From NCBI RefSeq assembly GCF_000987775.1, contig NZ_LAHO01000005.1:141128-205127 (forward strand): 64,000 nt of DNA. Direction: 5' to 3'. Numbering within the stretch: the stretch's first letter is position 1; each line of letters starts with the position of its first letter. This document shows, in pieces, positions 26,086 to 36,854 of the stretch. Source of the DNA: Arsukibacterium ikkense (GTDB lineage: Bacteria; Pseudomonadota; Gammaproteobacteria; Enterobacterales; Alteromonadaceae). The notes beneath the pieces are model-generated. The model saw nothing but the letters and a program-made list of their open reading frames with translations. It was not told the origin of the DNA and did not search any database. The position numbers and the translations under genes are program-made.

Positions 26086-27237
26086 ATGCGCCAAGGTTTC
26101 CAACCCATGTCAATATTGCTGGCTGGTATGCTGCTGTTGGCCGGCAATCCGCTTGCTGCGGTTGAAGTTGATGCATTATACCTGGCCGATGTCAGCGCCG
26201 ATCAAACGCAGCGACAATGGCAAAACAATGCCCTGGCACAGGTTATTACCCGGTTAACCGGCATCAATAACTTTTCTGACTACCCTGAAATTACCCGAGA
26301 ACTGAACAATGCCGGGCGTTATGTGAAGCAATTTGAGTCGCACCGTCACAATGGCGATACGCGTTTAAAAGTATTGCTAGATGCCAGCCTGATTAACCCG
26401 CTACTGCAACAACAGGGTATTGCTATCTGGGGCGCTCACCGGCCGGAAATATTAGTCTGGATAGTGCAGCAGCAGGCAGGAGAACGCCGCTTTTTGCGCC
26501 AACCTGAACATGAGTTGGTTAAGTTGCTTTTACCACATTTAGCAGAAAACGGCATTCCGGTTACCTTGCCGTTATACGACATTGAGGATTTAAGCCAATT
26601 GTCTGAAACGGATGTCTGGGCAGGTTTCTGGCAGTCTATTAATCAGGCCAGCAGCCGTTACCGACCAGACCGGGTGATGACAATAGCGTTTGATGAGGTT
26701 AACCGTGATGGTGCAACATTGCAGCGTTTAAGTTGGCAGCGGCAAAGCACAGGCCCCGGCACAGAGCAGAACAGAATTATTCGTAACGAAGTTACTGCTG
26801 TTGACCACCTGGCTTTAGTGCAGGCGTTTAGCACCACACTCACTCGTGAGTTGGCAGCTGAACAAGCCGTGCTGTTGCAGCCACAGACACAGACATTCCA
26901 GCTTGAAGTGGAAAACCTGAATACCCTGGCTGATGTGGTGGCGGTAGAACGCTTAATTGGCCGGGTATTAGGTGTAGCCTCAGTAACCTTAAGCCAGTTT
27001 TCGGCAAATCGCGCCCAATTTGCTGTTGAGTTACAGATTGAACTGGCGCAGTTAAGCCGTATTTTACAGTGGGAACCTTCTTTGCAAATTAGTGAAGTTG
27101 CTGCTGGCCGTGAAGGAGGAATTTACCTGGGTGGCATAGCGCCAGGGTTAAGGCCTGTTGGCCCAAGATCAGAAGCGGTTAGCTCGTTAAATATGACTAG
27201 GCAAGTTCATGCCAGCTACCGGTTTATCAGGCGTTAA
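26086..27237 (+). CDS. DUF2066 domain exported protein
   Basis: 383-aa protein with a signal peptide (NPLAA-VE) and an N-terminal DUF2066 region (residues about 25-200) marked by QRQWQNNALAQVITRLTG and HRPEILVWIVQQQ. Function unknown; it is conserved next to hda in Alteromonadales/Vibrio-type genomes. A good ribosome site (TAGGAGTATAA) precedes ATG 26086. Its stop directly abuts the hda start, so the two genes are cotranscribed. Confidence 0.85.
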   Translation: MRQGFQPMSILLAGMLLLAGNPLAAVEVDALYLADVSADQTQRQWQNNALAQVITRLTGINNFSDYPEITRELNNAGRYVKQFESHRHNGDTRLKVLLDASLINPLLQQQGIAIWGAHRPEILVWIVQQQAGERRFLRQPEHELVKLLLPHLAENGIPVTLPLYDIEDLSQLSETDVWAGFWQSINQASSRYRPDRVMTIAFDEVNRDGATLQRLSWQRQSTGPGTEQNRIIRNEVTAVDHLALVQAFSTTLTRELAAEQAVLLQPQTQTFQLEVENLNTLADVVAVERLIGRVLGVASVTLSQFSANRAQFAVELQIELAQLSRILQWEPSLQISEVAAGREGGIYLGGIAPGLRPVGPRSEAVSSLNMTRQVHASYRFIRR

Positions 27238-27933
27238 ATGCAGCCTCTGCAGTATACCCTGGCGGTAACCCTGCCTGACGATGAAACTCTGGATAGTTTT
27301 TATGCCGCAGGCCAAACTGAAGCGGTCAGTCTGCTTAAACATTATTTGCAATTTGCTGCAGGCCAGGCGCCGTTATATTTGTTTGGTGCCAGTGGCAGCG
27401 GTAAATCGCACTTACTTTATGCTGCCTGTGTATTTGCGCAGGAGCGCGGTTTAACGTCTCAGCTGTTGGCACTGCAGGATTATCAGCAACTGAGCCCACG
27501 TTTGCTCGACAACCTGGAACAGCTAGATGTGGTTTGCCTGGACAATATTCAGGCAATAGCCGGTGATCTCAGTTGGCAAATTGCAGTATTTGATTTATAC
27601 AATCGGATGCAGGAACAAGGTAAGGCCTTGATCATTGTCGGTAATCAGGCGCCACAGCAGCTGGGTTTTGCGCTGGCGGATTTGGTATCCAGACTGCACG
27701 CCTGTCAGAGCCTGCAACTGCGATTGCTGACCGATGATGATAAACAAAAACTGTTACAGCAAAAAGCCCATCAGCGAGGCATGGAACTAGCTGATGAAGT
27801 GGCCCGCTTTTTGTTGAACCGTTATAACCGCGATATCCGCTCCCTGGTTGCCATTTTAGATCAGCTCGATAAAGCCTCCATCGTGCATCAACGCAAGTTA
27901 ACCATTCCTTTTATTAAATCTATTCTACTTTAG
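27238..27933 (+). CDS. hda: DnaA inactivator Hda
   Basis: 231-aa AAA+ protein that, with the DNA clamp, stimulates hydrolysis of DnaA-bound ATP to prevent re-initiation. The Walker A is GASGSGKS (K56). LDVVCLDNIQAIAGD is the Walker B region, and the C terminus has the DnaA-like VARFLLNRYNRDIRSL arginine-containing helix. The N-terminal clamp motif is degenerate (Q5-YTLAV where E. coli has QLSLPL). The start codon immediately follows the upstream gene's stop. Confidence 0.93.
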   Translation: MQPLQYTLAVTLPDDETLDSFYAAGQTEAVSLLKHYLQFAAGQAPLYLFGASGSGKSHLLYAACVFAQERGLTSQLLALQDYQQLSPRLLDNLEQLDVVCLDNIQAIAGDLSWQIAVFDLYNRMQEQGKALIIVGNQAPQQLGFALADLVSRLHACQSLQLRLLTDDDKQKLLQQKAHQRGMELADEVARFLLNRYNRDIRSLVAILDQLDKASIVHQRKLTIPFIKSILL

Positions 27934-27957
27934 CGCCTTAAGCATTATTTTAGCTGA

Positions 27958-27995
27958 AAAAAGCCTGTCAGAGACTGCGAATTAGCCGGCTTTTT
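27958..27995 (+). terminator. Possible terminator after hda
   Basis: AAAAAGCC (27958-27965) pairs with GGCTTTTT (27988-27995) around a 22-nt loop, ending in a T-run. The long loop makes it weak. It could also be an attenuator ahead of pheS, but I see no Phe-rich leader peptide. Confidence 0.4.
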
Positions 27996-28022
27996 GGTGT
28001 ATCATTAGCGGTTTTAATCTGA

Positions 28023-29033
<1,011 letters not shown>

Positions 29034-29049
29034 GCGGAGTATTCCTGGA

Positions 29050-31437
29050 ATGAAATTTAGCGAAATGTGGTTACGGCAGTGGGTTAATCCGGCAATAGAT
29101 ACCGCAGCCTTATCTGAACAATTATCGATGGCCGGTTTAGAAGTCGATGGTATTGAGCCGGTGGCTGGCGTCTTCAGTGGTGTGGTAGTGGGGGAAGTTG
29201 TGGCTTGTGGCCCCCATCCGGATGCGGATAAGCTGCAGATTACCCAGGTTAATATTGGCCAGCCTGAACTATTAGATATAGTGTGTGGTGCCAAAAACTG
29301 CCGGCTGGGTTTAAAAGTCGCAGTAGCTACAGTGGGCGCCGTGCTACCTGGTGATTTTGTGATTAAAAAGGCCAAGCTTCGCGGCCAGCCTTCAAACGGC
29401 ATGTTGTGCTCGTTTTCTGAGCTGGGCATGGCGGACGATTCAGAGGGTATTATGGAGCTGCCGGCTGACGCCCCGCTTGGTATTGATATCCGGCAGTATC
29501 TGGAGCTGGATGACTATACCATTGAAGTTGACCTGACCCCAAACCGGGCTGATTGCCTGGGGATTAAAGGCCTGGCGCGGGAAGTCGGTGTGTTAAATAA
29601 GCTGAGTGTTTGTCAGCCGGAATTTCAAGCGGTTACTCCCACAATTACTGAGCAAAAAAACATTACGCTGTCAGCGGCCGAGGCGTGTCCACGCTACCTT
29701 GGCCGTGTTATTAAAGATGTTGATCTTAGCCGTAGCAGCCCGTTGTGGTTAACTGAAAAGCTGCGTCGTTGCGGCGTGCGTAGTATTGACCCTGTGGTAG
29801 ATGTTACCAACTATGTGCTGCTAGAGTTAGGTCATCCGATGCATGCCTTCGATTTAGACCGGTTAGCTGGTGACATAGAGGTGCGTTTTGCCCGTGACGG
29901 CGAGAAATTAGTGCTGCTTGACGAAACTGAAGTGGTATTAAAAGCCAATACCTTGTTAATTGCGGACAGTGAAAATGCACTGGCGATGGCGGGTATTTTT
30001 GGTGGCTTGCACAGCGGTGTCACCAGTAAAACCAAAGATATTTTTCTGGAAAGTGCTTTTTTCTCACCATTAGCTATTGCCGGCAAAGCGCGCCAATATG
30101 GTTTGCATACGGATGCGTCTCACCGCTATGAACGTGGGGTTGATCCTGAATTGCAACGCACAGCCATGGAGCGTGCTACCGCCTTACTGCTGCAAATTGT
30201 CGGTGGTAAAGCTGGGCCGATAGTGGAAGCTGTGGCGCCAGAGCACTTACCTAAGTCTGCAAAGATTGATTTAACTGAAGCAAAATTATTACGCTTGCTG
30301 GGGCACCCGATTGCCAAAGCTGAGGTTACCGATATTTTAAGTCGGCTGGGCCTGGCGGTAACGCAAATCGATGGCGGATGGCATGTCTCAGTACCTGGTT
30401 ACCGGTTTGATATCGGAATTAGTGAAGATCTTATTGAAGAAATTGCCCGGGTATATGGCTATAACAATATTCCGAATGTTGCGCCGCAAGCGGCACTCAG
30501 TATGCGTAAATTCAGCGAAGCCGAGCTAAATGTACAACGGATGCGTGAGCTGCTGGTTGACCGCGGTTATCAGGAAGCTATAACTTACAGCTTCGTTGAC
30601 CCGAAAGTGCAGCACACCTTATTTCCGCAGCAGCAGGCGCTGGTGTTACCTAACCCCATTTCGGCAGATATGTCGGCTATGCGATTGAATTTGTGGCCAG
30701 GTCTGCTACAGGCAGTGCAACACAACCAGAACCGCCAGCAAAGTCGCATACGTTTGTTTGAATATGGTTTAAAGTTTATTCCTGATGCGGCGGCGGAAGG
30801 AGGGGTGCGGCAGGTTGCGGTAATAGGTGGCGTGGTGGTGGGCTCGTTCAGCAATGAGCATTGGGCCATCGCTGAGCGTGCTGCTGATTTCTTTGACGTT
30901 AAAGGTGATGTTGAAGCTTTGCTTAGCGTCACCTCTGCTGGCGCTGAGTTTGCGTTTGAACGTGGCGAGCATTGTGCGCTGCATCCGGGCCAGACAGCCC
31001 GGATCAGACGCGCCGGTAACGTTGTGGGTTATGTTGGCGCATTGCATCCGGAAGCGGAGCGAAAACTTGGTATAAAGGGCAAAGCATACTTATTTGAACT
31101 GGAACTGGCGGCCGTTGGTCAGCGTGCTATTGTTGAAGCAGAGGAGCTGTCGAAATACCCGGCGAACCGACGTGATTTAGCAATAGTAGTAAAAACGGAT
31201 GTGCGTTTTGCTGATATTACTGCTAGTATAAAAAAAGTTGGCGTAAATCAATTAGTTGACCTAAAATTGTTTGACGTATATACCGGACAGGGTGTGGCAG
31301 ACGGATACAAGTCACTTGCCATCGCTCTGACTTTGCAGGATAAAACGCGTACCCTTGAAGATAAAGATATTCAAGTTGTTGTAAATCAAGTGGTTAACGT
31401 GCTTAAAGACGAATTCGACGCAACGTTGAGGGATTAG
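29050..31437 (+). CDS. pheT: Phenylalanyl-tRNA synthetase beta subunit
   Basis: 795 aa, same length as the E. coli subunit. Domain order: N-terminal B1, tRNA-binding EMAPII-like domain (about 40-150, [15 protein letters not shown]), B3/B4 editing domain (about 210-400, [11 protein letters not shown]), B5, catalytic-like core, and C-terminal ferredoxin-fold anticodon-binding domain (about 700-795, [16 protein letters not shown]). It is followed after 2 bp by ihfA, giving the classic pheS-pheT-ihfA operon. Confidence 0.97.
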   Translation: MKFSEMWLRQWVNPAIDTAALSEQLSMAGLEVDGIEPVAGVFSGVVVGEVVACGPHPDADKLQITQVNIGQPELLDIVCGAKNCRLGLKVAVATVGAVLPGDFVIKKAKLRGQPSNGMLCSFSELGMADDSEGIMELPADAPLGIDIRQYLELDDYTIEVDLTPNRADCLGIKGLAREVGVLNKLSVCQPEFQAVTPTITEQKNITLSAAEACPRYLGRVIKDVDLSRSSPLWLTEKLRRCGVRSIDPVVDVTNYVLLELGHPMHAFDLDRLAGDIEVRFARDGEKLVLLDETEVVLKANTLLIADSENALAMAGIFGGLHSGVTSKTKDIFLESAFFSPLAIAGKARQYGLHTDASHRYERGVDPELQRTAMERATALLLQIVGGKAGPIVEAVAPEHLPKSAKIDLTEAKLLRLLGHPIAKAEVTDILSRLGLAVTQIDGGWHVSVPGYRFDIGISEDLIEEIARVYGYNNIPNVAPQAALSMRKFSEAELNVQRMRELLVDRGYQEAITYSFVDPKVQHTLFPQQQALVLPNPISADMSAMRLNLWPGLLQAVQHNQNRQQSRIRLFEYGLKFIPDAAAEGGVRQVAVIGGVVVGSFSNEHWAIAERAADFFDVKGDVEALLSVTSAGAEFAFERGEHCALHPGQTARIRRAGNVVGYVGALHPEAERKLGIKGKAYLFELELAAVGQRAIVEAEELSKYPANRRDLAIVVKTDVRFADITASIKKVGVNQLVDLKLFDVYTGQGVADGYKSLAIALTLQDKTRTLEDKDIQVVVNQVVNVLKDEFDATLRD

Positions 31438-31439
31438 GA

Positions 31440-31736
31440 ATGGCGCTTACCAAAGCTGATTTAGCAGAACGTTTGTTTAGCAAGTTTGGCGTTAGCAAAC
31501 GTGATGCTAAATTGATCGTTGAAGCTTTTTTTGAAGAAATTCGTACCGCATTAGAAGCGGGGGAGCAAGTAAAGTTATCTGGCTTTGGTAACTTTGACTT
31601 ACGGGTTAAAAACGAACGGCCAGGGCGCAACCCTAAAACGGGCGAGGATATTCCTATTTCCGCTCGTTGTGTGGTGACATTCCGACCTGGGCAGAAGTTA
31701 AAATCACGGGTTGAAACGGGTACCAGTAAATCCTGA
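31440..31736 (+). CDS. ihfA: Integration host factor alpha subunit
   Basis: 98-aa DNA-bending protein of the HU/IHF family (E. coli 99 aa). Diagnostic segments are [33 protein letters not shown] with the intercalating Pro, and [19 protein letters not shown]. It heterodimerises with IhfB and shapes promoters, replication origins and recombination sites. It is encoded directly after pheT and followed by a strong terminator. Confidence 0.97.
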   Translation: MALTKADLAERLFSKFGVSKRDAKLIVEAFFEEIRTALEAGEQVKLSGFGNFDLRVKNERPGRNPKTGEDIPISARCVVTFRPGQKLKSRVETGTSKS

Positions 31737-31859
31737 TGTTGTTTGCTGTGCAGTCATTAAATGGATTACCGGTACAACGTTGTTGTTAAACGTTGAGTGA
31801 CCGTGTTTATCTGGCTGCTGGTTGCTAAGAACACGGTACCAACTTTGTCGATAAAAATA

Positions 31860-31895
31860 CGATAGTTGCCTTAATGGCAATTATCGTTTTTTTTT
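31860..31895 (+). terminator. Strong Rho-independent terminator of pheST-ihfA
   Basis: 11-bp stem, 31860-31870 with 31876-31886 (one G-U pair), followed by nine T. Two weaker stems lie between it and the ihfA stop (31775-31795 and 31800-31837). Confidence 0.92.
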
Positions 31896-31916
31896 GTCTG
31901 AATTGTCTTAGAAAAC

Positions 31917-31946
31917 TGATCCAGTGACAAACTTTTATTGTAAAGA
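31917..31946 (+). promoter_or_regulatory. Candidate ECF sigma (RpoE-ChrR type) promoter of the photolyase/CFA operon
   Basis: TGATCC (31917-31922), an 18-bp spacer, then TAAAGA (31941-31946). This closely resembles the promoter recalled for the Rhodobacter sigma-E/ChrR singlet-oxygen regulon (TGATCC about 18 bp from TAAGA). It lies 63 bp upstream of an operon whose content matches that regulon and just after the ihfA terminator. The sigma factor gene itself is not in the window. Confidence 0.55.
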
Positions 31947-32009
31947 AAAGAGTTCACTACCGTACTTGGTACAGGTATTACTGTTTAGACTGCAGGGCTC
32001 AAACATAGT

Positions 32010-32951
32010 ATGACAATTAAAATAGGAATTAGTGCTTGCGTGCTGGGTGAACCCGTGCGGTTTGACGGCGGCCACAAAGCATCGGGCTTTTGTCTGCAGC
32101 AATTAAAACCATTAGTACAATACATTGCCGTGTGTCCGGAGCAAGCCATTGGCTTAGGGGTGCCAAGGCCAGCCATCCGGCTGCAGCGCGACAGCGCCAT
32201 GCAGATACGGTTGGTACAAAGCCGTGACCCGGCAATTGATCACACCGCAAAAATGCTCAGTTATACCGAAAAGTTACTGCCTGAACTGGCCGTATTGAGC
32301 GGTTATGTGGTCTGCGCCAAATCACCCAGCTGTGGTATGGAGCGGGTCAGGTTGTATGATGATGCCGGCCAGCAACTGGGTAAAATTGGTGTTGGTATTT
32401 ATACCCGTCAATTAATGCAACACTATCCGTGGTTGCCTGTTGAGGAAGATGGCAGGTTACTGGACCCGACAATAAAAGAGAATTTTATTACCCGCATCTT
32501 TGCTTGCCACGACTATCAGCAGCAGATGCAGGGCGGCTTTACCGTAGCAAAACTGGTGCAGTTTCACAGCCGATATAAATTCCTGGTGATGGCACATAGC
32601 CCCGTGGCGTACCGTGAGTTGGGCAGGCTGGTGGCCAGCGCAAAATTATTTACGCCAGCAGATTTGTCAGAACGTTATCTGACAGATCTGATGCATGCCT
32701 TGAAAAATATCGCCAGCAGACAACAGCATGCTAATGTGTTGCAACATTTACAGGGCTTTTTGAAGAAATCCCTTAATCGCGCTGAAAAGCTTGAACTTAC
32801 CGATTTAATTCATCGTTACAGGCAGGGGTTCTTGCCACTGATGGCACCGTTAACCCTGCTTAACCATCATTTGCGGCAGTTTCCTAATCAATATGTGGCG
32901 GCGCAGCGTTATTTAAATCCTTACCCGGAACAGCTTGGATTGAGAGCCTGA
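32010..32951 (+). CDS. DUF523-DUF1722 protein (YbgA-like)
   Basis: 313-aa protein with an N-terminal DUF523 domain (about 1-160: ISACVLGEPVRFDGGHK, CPEQAIGLGVPRPAIRL, CAKSPSCGM with conserved Cys) and a C-terminal DUF1722/YbgA domain (about 190-305: FHSRYKFLVMAHSPVAYREL). DUF523 Cys motifs suggest an iron-sulfur or thiolation function, unproven. YbgA-type genes commonly sit before photolyase, as here (1-bp gap). First gene of the operon. The ribosome site is weak. Confidence 0.9.
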   Translation: MTIKIGISACVLGEPVRFDGGHKASGFCLQQLKPLVQYIAVCPEQAIGLGVPRPAIRLQRDSAMQIRLVQSRDPAIDHTAKMLSYTEKLLPELAVLSGYVVCAKSPSCGMERVRLYDDAGQQLGKIGVGIYTRQLMQHYPWLPVEEDGRLLDPTIKENFITRIFACHDYQQQMQGGFTVAKLVQFHSRYKFLVMAHSPVAYRELGRLVASAKLFTPADLSERYLTDLMHALKNIASRQQHANVLQHLQGFLKKSLNRAEKLELTDLIHRYRQGFLPLMAPLTLLNHHLRQFPNQYVAAQRYLNPYPEQLGLRA

Positions 32952-32952
32952 T

Positions 32953-34401
32953 ATGTCAAAACCTGTTGCATTGCATGTCGTCTGGCTACGGAACGATTTA
33001 AGAGCCTATGATAATGCCGCCTTATTTCATGCGGTAACCGCAGCCAATAATGATGCTGATAGCGCTGTGCTGGCCGTGTTTGTCGCTACTGCTGCTAGCT
33101 GGCAGCAGCATCATATGTCTACTATTAAGCAAGACTTTATCCGCCAACGGGTACGTCAGTTAACTGTAGAGTTGGCTGAGCAGGGTGTCGCTATGCTGGC
33201 GTTAGAGGCAAATCATTATCAGGATTGTCGTCCAGTTTTTGCCAAATTGAGTGCATTGGGCATGGTGGCGTTGTATAGCCAGCCAGAATACGAATTGCGC
33301 GAGCAACAGCGCGACCGGCAGATCACTGCAGATCTGCAAGCCGCCGGGGTTGCGGTTCATTGGTATGACCGGCAATGTGTTATGCCGCCAGGCAGCATTC
33401 TGACGCAAAGTGGTGATACCTATAAAGTGTTTACCCCCTTTAAGCGCAATTGGTTGGCCAGACTGCAGCAACTAGGTGTGCGTTGTTATCCCAGAGTCAG
33501 GGCTGAAAAATTTTATGATGTCAGTGCTATAGGTGAGCAGTTGGCCCTGCCTGCTATGCAAAACGGTGATAACAGCGCTGCAGCCTGGCCGGTAGCAGAG
33601 CAGCAAATTCTTGAGCAGATGCGTCAGTTTTGTCAGCAACAGGTGGCAGATTATCAGCGGACACGAGATTTCCCTGAGCAAGCCGGGACCTCGGGTTTGT
33701 CAGCTTATCTGGCAATTGGGGTTATTTCGGCTCAGCAATGTGTTAACCGGCTGCAATTGGAAGCCGCAGTAACACTGGAGCAGGATAAAAGCGGAGCCAG
33801 TGTCTGGTTGTCAGAATTAATCTGGCGTGAGTTCTATAAACATATCCTGGTAGCTTATCCTGATTTAATAAAACACAATCCATTTCAGGCAGATACTGCA
33901 GCAATTCGCTGGTCTAACAGCAAAACACTTTTTGACGCCTGGTGTCAGGGAAAAACCGGTTACCCAATTGTCGATGCAGCTATGCGGCAGCTTAACCAAA
34001 CAGGTTGGATGCACAACAGGCTGCGGATGATTACGGCCAGCTTCCTGGTTAAGGATTTACATATTGATTGGCGCTGGGGCGAGCAATATTTTATGTCACG
34101 CCTAATAGACGGCGACTTTGCTGCCAATAATGGTGGTTGGCAATGGGCCGCCTCTACCGGCACCGACGCTGCACCTTATTTCAGAATTTTTAATCCAGTA
34201 ACGCAAAGCGAACGTTTTGATCCTGCTGGTAACTTTATCAGGCGATATTTGCCCGAGTTAGCTAAACAATCTGCCAAAACTATTCATTGGCCACATAACA
34301 AAGGTACCCCCGCTGAGTATTGGCCAGCGGTGGTTGATCACAACGACGCCCGTAAAATTACACTGGCACTTTTTGCCGAGGTTAAAAAACCAAATGCCTG
34401 A
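32953..34401 (+). CDS. phrB: Deoxyribodipyrimidine photolyase
   Basis: 482-aa blue-light DNA repair enzyme that splits cyclobutane pyrimidine dimers. An N-terminal alpha/beta antenna domain (VVWLRNDLRAYDNAAL) is followed by the C-terminal FAD domain with WLSELIWREFYKHIL, GYPIVDAAMRQLNQTGWMHN and DGDFAANNGGWQWAASTGTD, which define class I CPD photolyases and carry the Trp electron-transfer chain. It is second in the operon; its end overlaps the next gene by 8 bp. Confidence 0.95.
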   Translation: MSKPVALHVVWLRNDLRAYDNAALFHAVTAANNDADSAVLAVFVATAASWQQHHMSTIKQDFIRQRVRQLTVELAEQGVAMLALEANHYQDCRPVFAKLSALGMVALYSQPEYELREQQRDRQITADLQAAGVAVHWYDRQCVMPPGSILTQSGDTYKVFTPFKRNWLARLQQLGVRCYPRVRAEKFYDVSAIGEQLALPAMQNGDNSAAAWPVAEQQILEQMRQFCQQQVADYQRTRDFPEQAGTSGLSAYLAIGVISAQQCVNRLQLEAAVTLEQDKSGASVWLSELIWREFYKHILVAYPDLIKHNPFQADTAAIRWSNSKTLFDAWCQGKTGYPIVDAAMRQLNQTGWMHNRLRMITASFLVKDLHIDWRWGEQYFMSRLIDGDFAANNGGWQWAASTGTDAAPYFRIFNPVTQSERFDPAGNFIRRYLPELAKQSAKTIHWPHNKGTPAEYWPAVVDHNDARKITLALFAEVKKPNA

Positions 34402-34834
34402 GTTAACTGAAAGCAAATTAACGCGATTTTTAAAGTTCTATAATGCATTGTCGCATGACGGGTTACGTCAACTGGCAGATATCTATACCGCTGATGTGGT
34501 ATTTATTGATCCGGTACACCAGATCACTGGCCGGGATCAGCTTAGCCGTTACTTTTCTCATGCCTATCAACGGTTGATTTATTGTAAGTTTGAACCTGTA
34601 TCGCAAAGTGATAATGAGCAACAAAGCTTTATCAGCTGGGTGATGACCTTATCGCATCCGGCGATTGCCAAGGGGAAACCGCTGGTTGTGCACGGTTGCT
34701 CCGAGCTACGTTGGCGGCAACAGCATATTTATTATCATCGAGATTTTTATGATTTGACCGAACTGGTTTATCAGCACTTGCCGGTTCTGGGCTGGGCAAC
34801 ATCTAAAGTAAAACAGCGAATGGCGCAAGCCTGA
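34394..34834 (+). CDS. NTF2-like (SnoaL) protein of the photolyase/CFA operon
   Basis: 146-aa NTF2-fold protein (LTRFLKFYNALSHDGLRQL, ADVVFIDPVHQITGRDQL, HGCSELRWRQQHIYYHRDFY). Such proteins recur between photolyase and the COG2907 FAD gene in related bacteria; the function is unknown. The ATG at 34394 overlaps the phrB end by 8 bp, implying translational coupling. An earlier in-frame ATG at 34334 would sit deep inside phrB and is not favoured. Confidence 0.85.
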   Translation: MPELTESKLTRFLKFYNALSHDGLRQLADIYTADVVFIDPVHQITGRDQLSRYFSHAYQRLIYCKFEPVSQSDNEQQSFISWVMTLSHPAIAKGKPLVVHGCSELRWRQQHIYYHRDFYDLTELVYQHLPVLGWATSKVKQRMAQA

Positions 34835-34848
34835 GTAAGGAAATAGAA

Positions 34849-36105
34849 ATGCGTATAGCAGTAATTGGTGGTGGTATTTCCGGGATGCTCAGCTGGTATT
34901 TATTGCAGCAACAGCATCAGGTAACGTTGTTTGAAGCAAACGATTATCTGGGCGGGCATACCGCTACTGTTGATGTCGAAGTAGCGGGCAAGCAATACGC
35001 TATTGATACCGGTTTTATAGTGTTCAATAACTGGACTTACCCGTTCTTCAATAAGTTTATTGCTGAACTTGCAGTTGAAAAGCTTGATACAGAAATGAGC
35101 TTTTCAGTCAAAAACCCCCGGCAAAACCTCGAATATAATGGTAACACCCTGGCGAGTTTATTTGCGCAGAAGCGCAACATTTTCCGGCTGTCGTTTTGGC
35201 GGATGCTGGCAGATATTGTTCGCTTTAATAAGTTGGGTAAGCAATTAGTGGCTGATGATCATCCGGATTTAGATTTAAAGCTGGGCGAGTTCTTAAACAA
35301 GTATAAGTTTGGCAATGCCATGCGGGATAACTATTTGCTGCCAATGGGGGCGGCTATCTGGTCTGCTGGTTTGACCGAGATGCCGTCATTTCCAGTGCGC
35401 TTTTTTCTGCGTTTCTTTAACAACCATGGTTTACTGAATATTAGTGACAGGCCGCAGTGGACTGTTGTTAAGGGGGGTTCTAAGCGCTATGTCGAGGCCT
35501 TGTTAGCCAAGCTCGGTACGCAGCAGTTGCGGTTGTCACAGCAGATAAGCCTGGTAGCTCGTGATGAAATGGGCGTTACCTTACATTTTACCGATGGTCG
35601 CAGTGAGCAGTTTGATAAAGTGGTCTTTGCCTGCCATAGTGATCAGGCACTAGCGTTGCTGGGGAGTAATGCCACCGCAGATGAAATCGCAGTGCTGGGA
35701 GCTATTGCCTATCAGCAAAACGAAGTGGTGTTGCATACAGATACCCGGCTGTTACCCCAGCGGCGCCGTGCCTGGGCGTCCTGGAATTACAATCTGGATG
35801 CGACCGAGCGCAGCAGGGCAACCCTGACTTACAATATGAATATTTTGCAGCAACTGGAAGCGCCGGTAACCTTTTGTGTCACTTTAAATAACACTGCTGC
35901 AATAGCGAAAGATAAAATTCTCGGCGTCTATCACTATGCCCATCCGGTTTACAATATGATGACAATGGCGGCTCAGTCGCAGCGAAGTACGATTAATGGC
36001 CAGTATCACAGTTATTTTTGCGGTGCATACTGGTATAACGGCTTTCACGAAGATGGTGCGAAAAGTGCCGTTGATGTTGCCGCCATGTTTGGGATTGACT
36101 ATTAA
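34849..36105 (+). CDS. FAD-dependent oxidoreductase, COG2907 (amine-oxidase-like)
   Basis: 418-aa flavoprotein with an N-terminal Rossmann FAD motif (IAVIGGGISGMLSWYLLQQQ, ending in Glu) and the amine oxidase/protoporphyrinogen oxidase fold (DTGFIVFNNWTYP, PMGAAIWSAGL). COG2907 proteins are paired with DUF1365 and CFA synthase and are thought to act on fatty-acyl chains of lipids, an inference from context and not proven. Ribosome site AAGGAAATAG. The stop overlaps the next start (TAATG). Confidence 0.9.
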   Translation: MRIAVIGGGISGMLSWYLLQQQHQVTLFEANDYLGGHTATVDVEVAGKQYAIDTGFIVFNNWTYPFFNKFIAELAVEKLDTEMSFSVKNPRQNLEYNGNTLASLFAQKRNIFRLSFWRMLADIVRFNKLGKQLVADDHPDLDLKLGEFLNKYKFGNAMRDNYLLPMGAAIWSAGLTEMPSFPVRFFLRFFNNHGLLNISDRPQWTVVKGGSKRYVEALLAKLGTQQLRLSQQISLVARDEMGVTLHFTDGRSEQFDKVVFACHSDQALALLGSNATADEIAVLGAIAYQQNEVVLHTDTRLLPQRRRAWASWNYNLDATERSRATLTYNMNILQQLEAPVTFCVTLNNTAAIAKDKILGVYHYAHPVYNMMTMAAQSQRSTINGQYHSYFCGAYWYNGFHEDGAKSAVDVAAMFGIDY

Positions 36106-36854
36106 TGCAAACAGGACACGCCTTATATTGCGGTGAGGTAGGGCATAAGCGTTTTTTTCCCAAAGCTCATGGCTTCAACTATGCTTATCATCTTTACTGG
36201 CTGGATAGCCAGGCTCTTGACCCTGCCAACTTAGCAGAGGTAGGGGTAAAGTATGAAGGTTTTGCTGCGCTGAGTTACCGGCGACGTGATTATTTGCCGG
36301 GTGACGATAATCTGCTAACGGCGGTGCAGCATAAAGTCCGTGCTTTGGGTGGGTTACAAGATGTGGCTAAGGTTTATTTGTTAACTCCGCTGGCGAACTG
36401 GGGTTATTATTTTAGCCCTATTACGCTTTACTACTGTTATAACAGCAATGCTGAATTTAGCTATTTACTGGCAGAAGTCAGTAATACGCCCTGGAACGAG
36501 CGTCATTACTATTTACAGCACATTGACGCTGAGACAGCGTTCTATCAGCATGATAAGGCCTTTCATGTTTCACCTTTTAATCCGATGGATATGCAATACC
36601 GCTGGCAAATTGCCGCACCGGCCGAAGCACTTTTTTGCAGTATTACTAATATCAAACAACAGCAGGCGGTGTTCAGTGCCTGGATTAGACTTAAACGCTT
36701 TAGTCTTAGCAGGGCGAACCGGCGGCAGATCCTGATCCGCCGCCCGTGGCAAAACGTACAGATAATGTGGCGTATTTACTGGCATGCAGTAAAACTTTAT
36801 CTAAAAGGTGTGCCAGTGCATCAACATCCAAAATCCAGGGAAAAGAAGTTATGA
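36105..36854 (+). CDS. DUF1365 family protein
   Basis: 249-aa protein with the DUF1365 signature (GEVGHKRFFPKAHGFNYAYH, YLLTPLANWGYYFSPITLYY, EVSNTPWNERHYY, FHVSPFNPMDMQY). Function unknown; it is nearly always between the COG2907 oxidoreductase and CFA synthase and probably works on the same lipid substrate. The start overlaps the upstream stop by 1 bp, and the end overlaps cfa by 4 bp (ATGA). Confidence 0.9.
   Translation: MQTGHALYCGEVGHKRFFPKAHGFNYAYHLYWLDSQALDPANLAEVGVKYEGFAALSYRRRDYLPGDDNLLTAVQHKVRALGGLQDVAKVYLLTPLANWGYYFSPITLYYCYNSNAEFSYLLAEVSNTPWNERHYYLQHIDAETAFYQHDKAFHVSPFNPMDMQYRWQIAAPAEALFCSITNIKQQQAVFSAWIRLKRFSLSRANRRQILIRRPWQNVQIMWRIYWHAVKLYLKGVPVHQHPKSREKKL

Noticed and set aside
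27958..27995. Phe-dependent attenuator for pheS
   Set aside because: No leader peptide with Phe codons precedes the hairpin; only a weak terminator call is kept.
36746..36850. Longer N terminus for cfa
   Set aside because: The extension lies inside DUF1365 and does not look like the CFA family; ATG 36851 with a stop-start overlap fits better.
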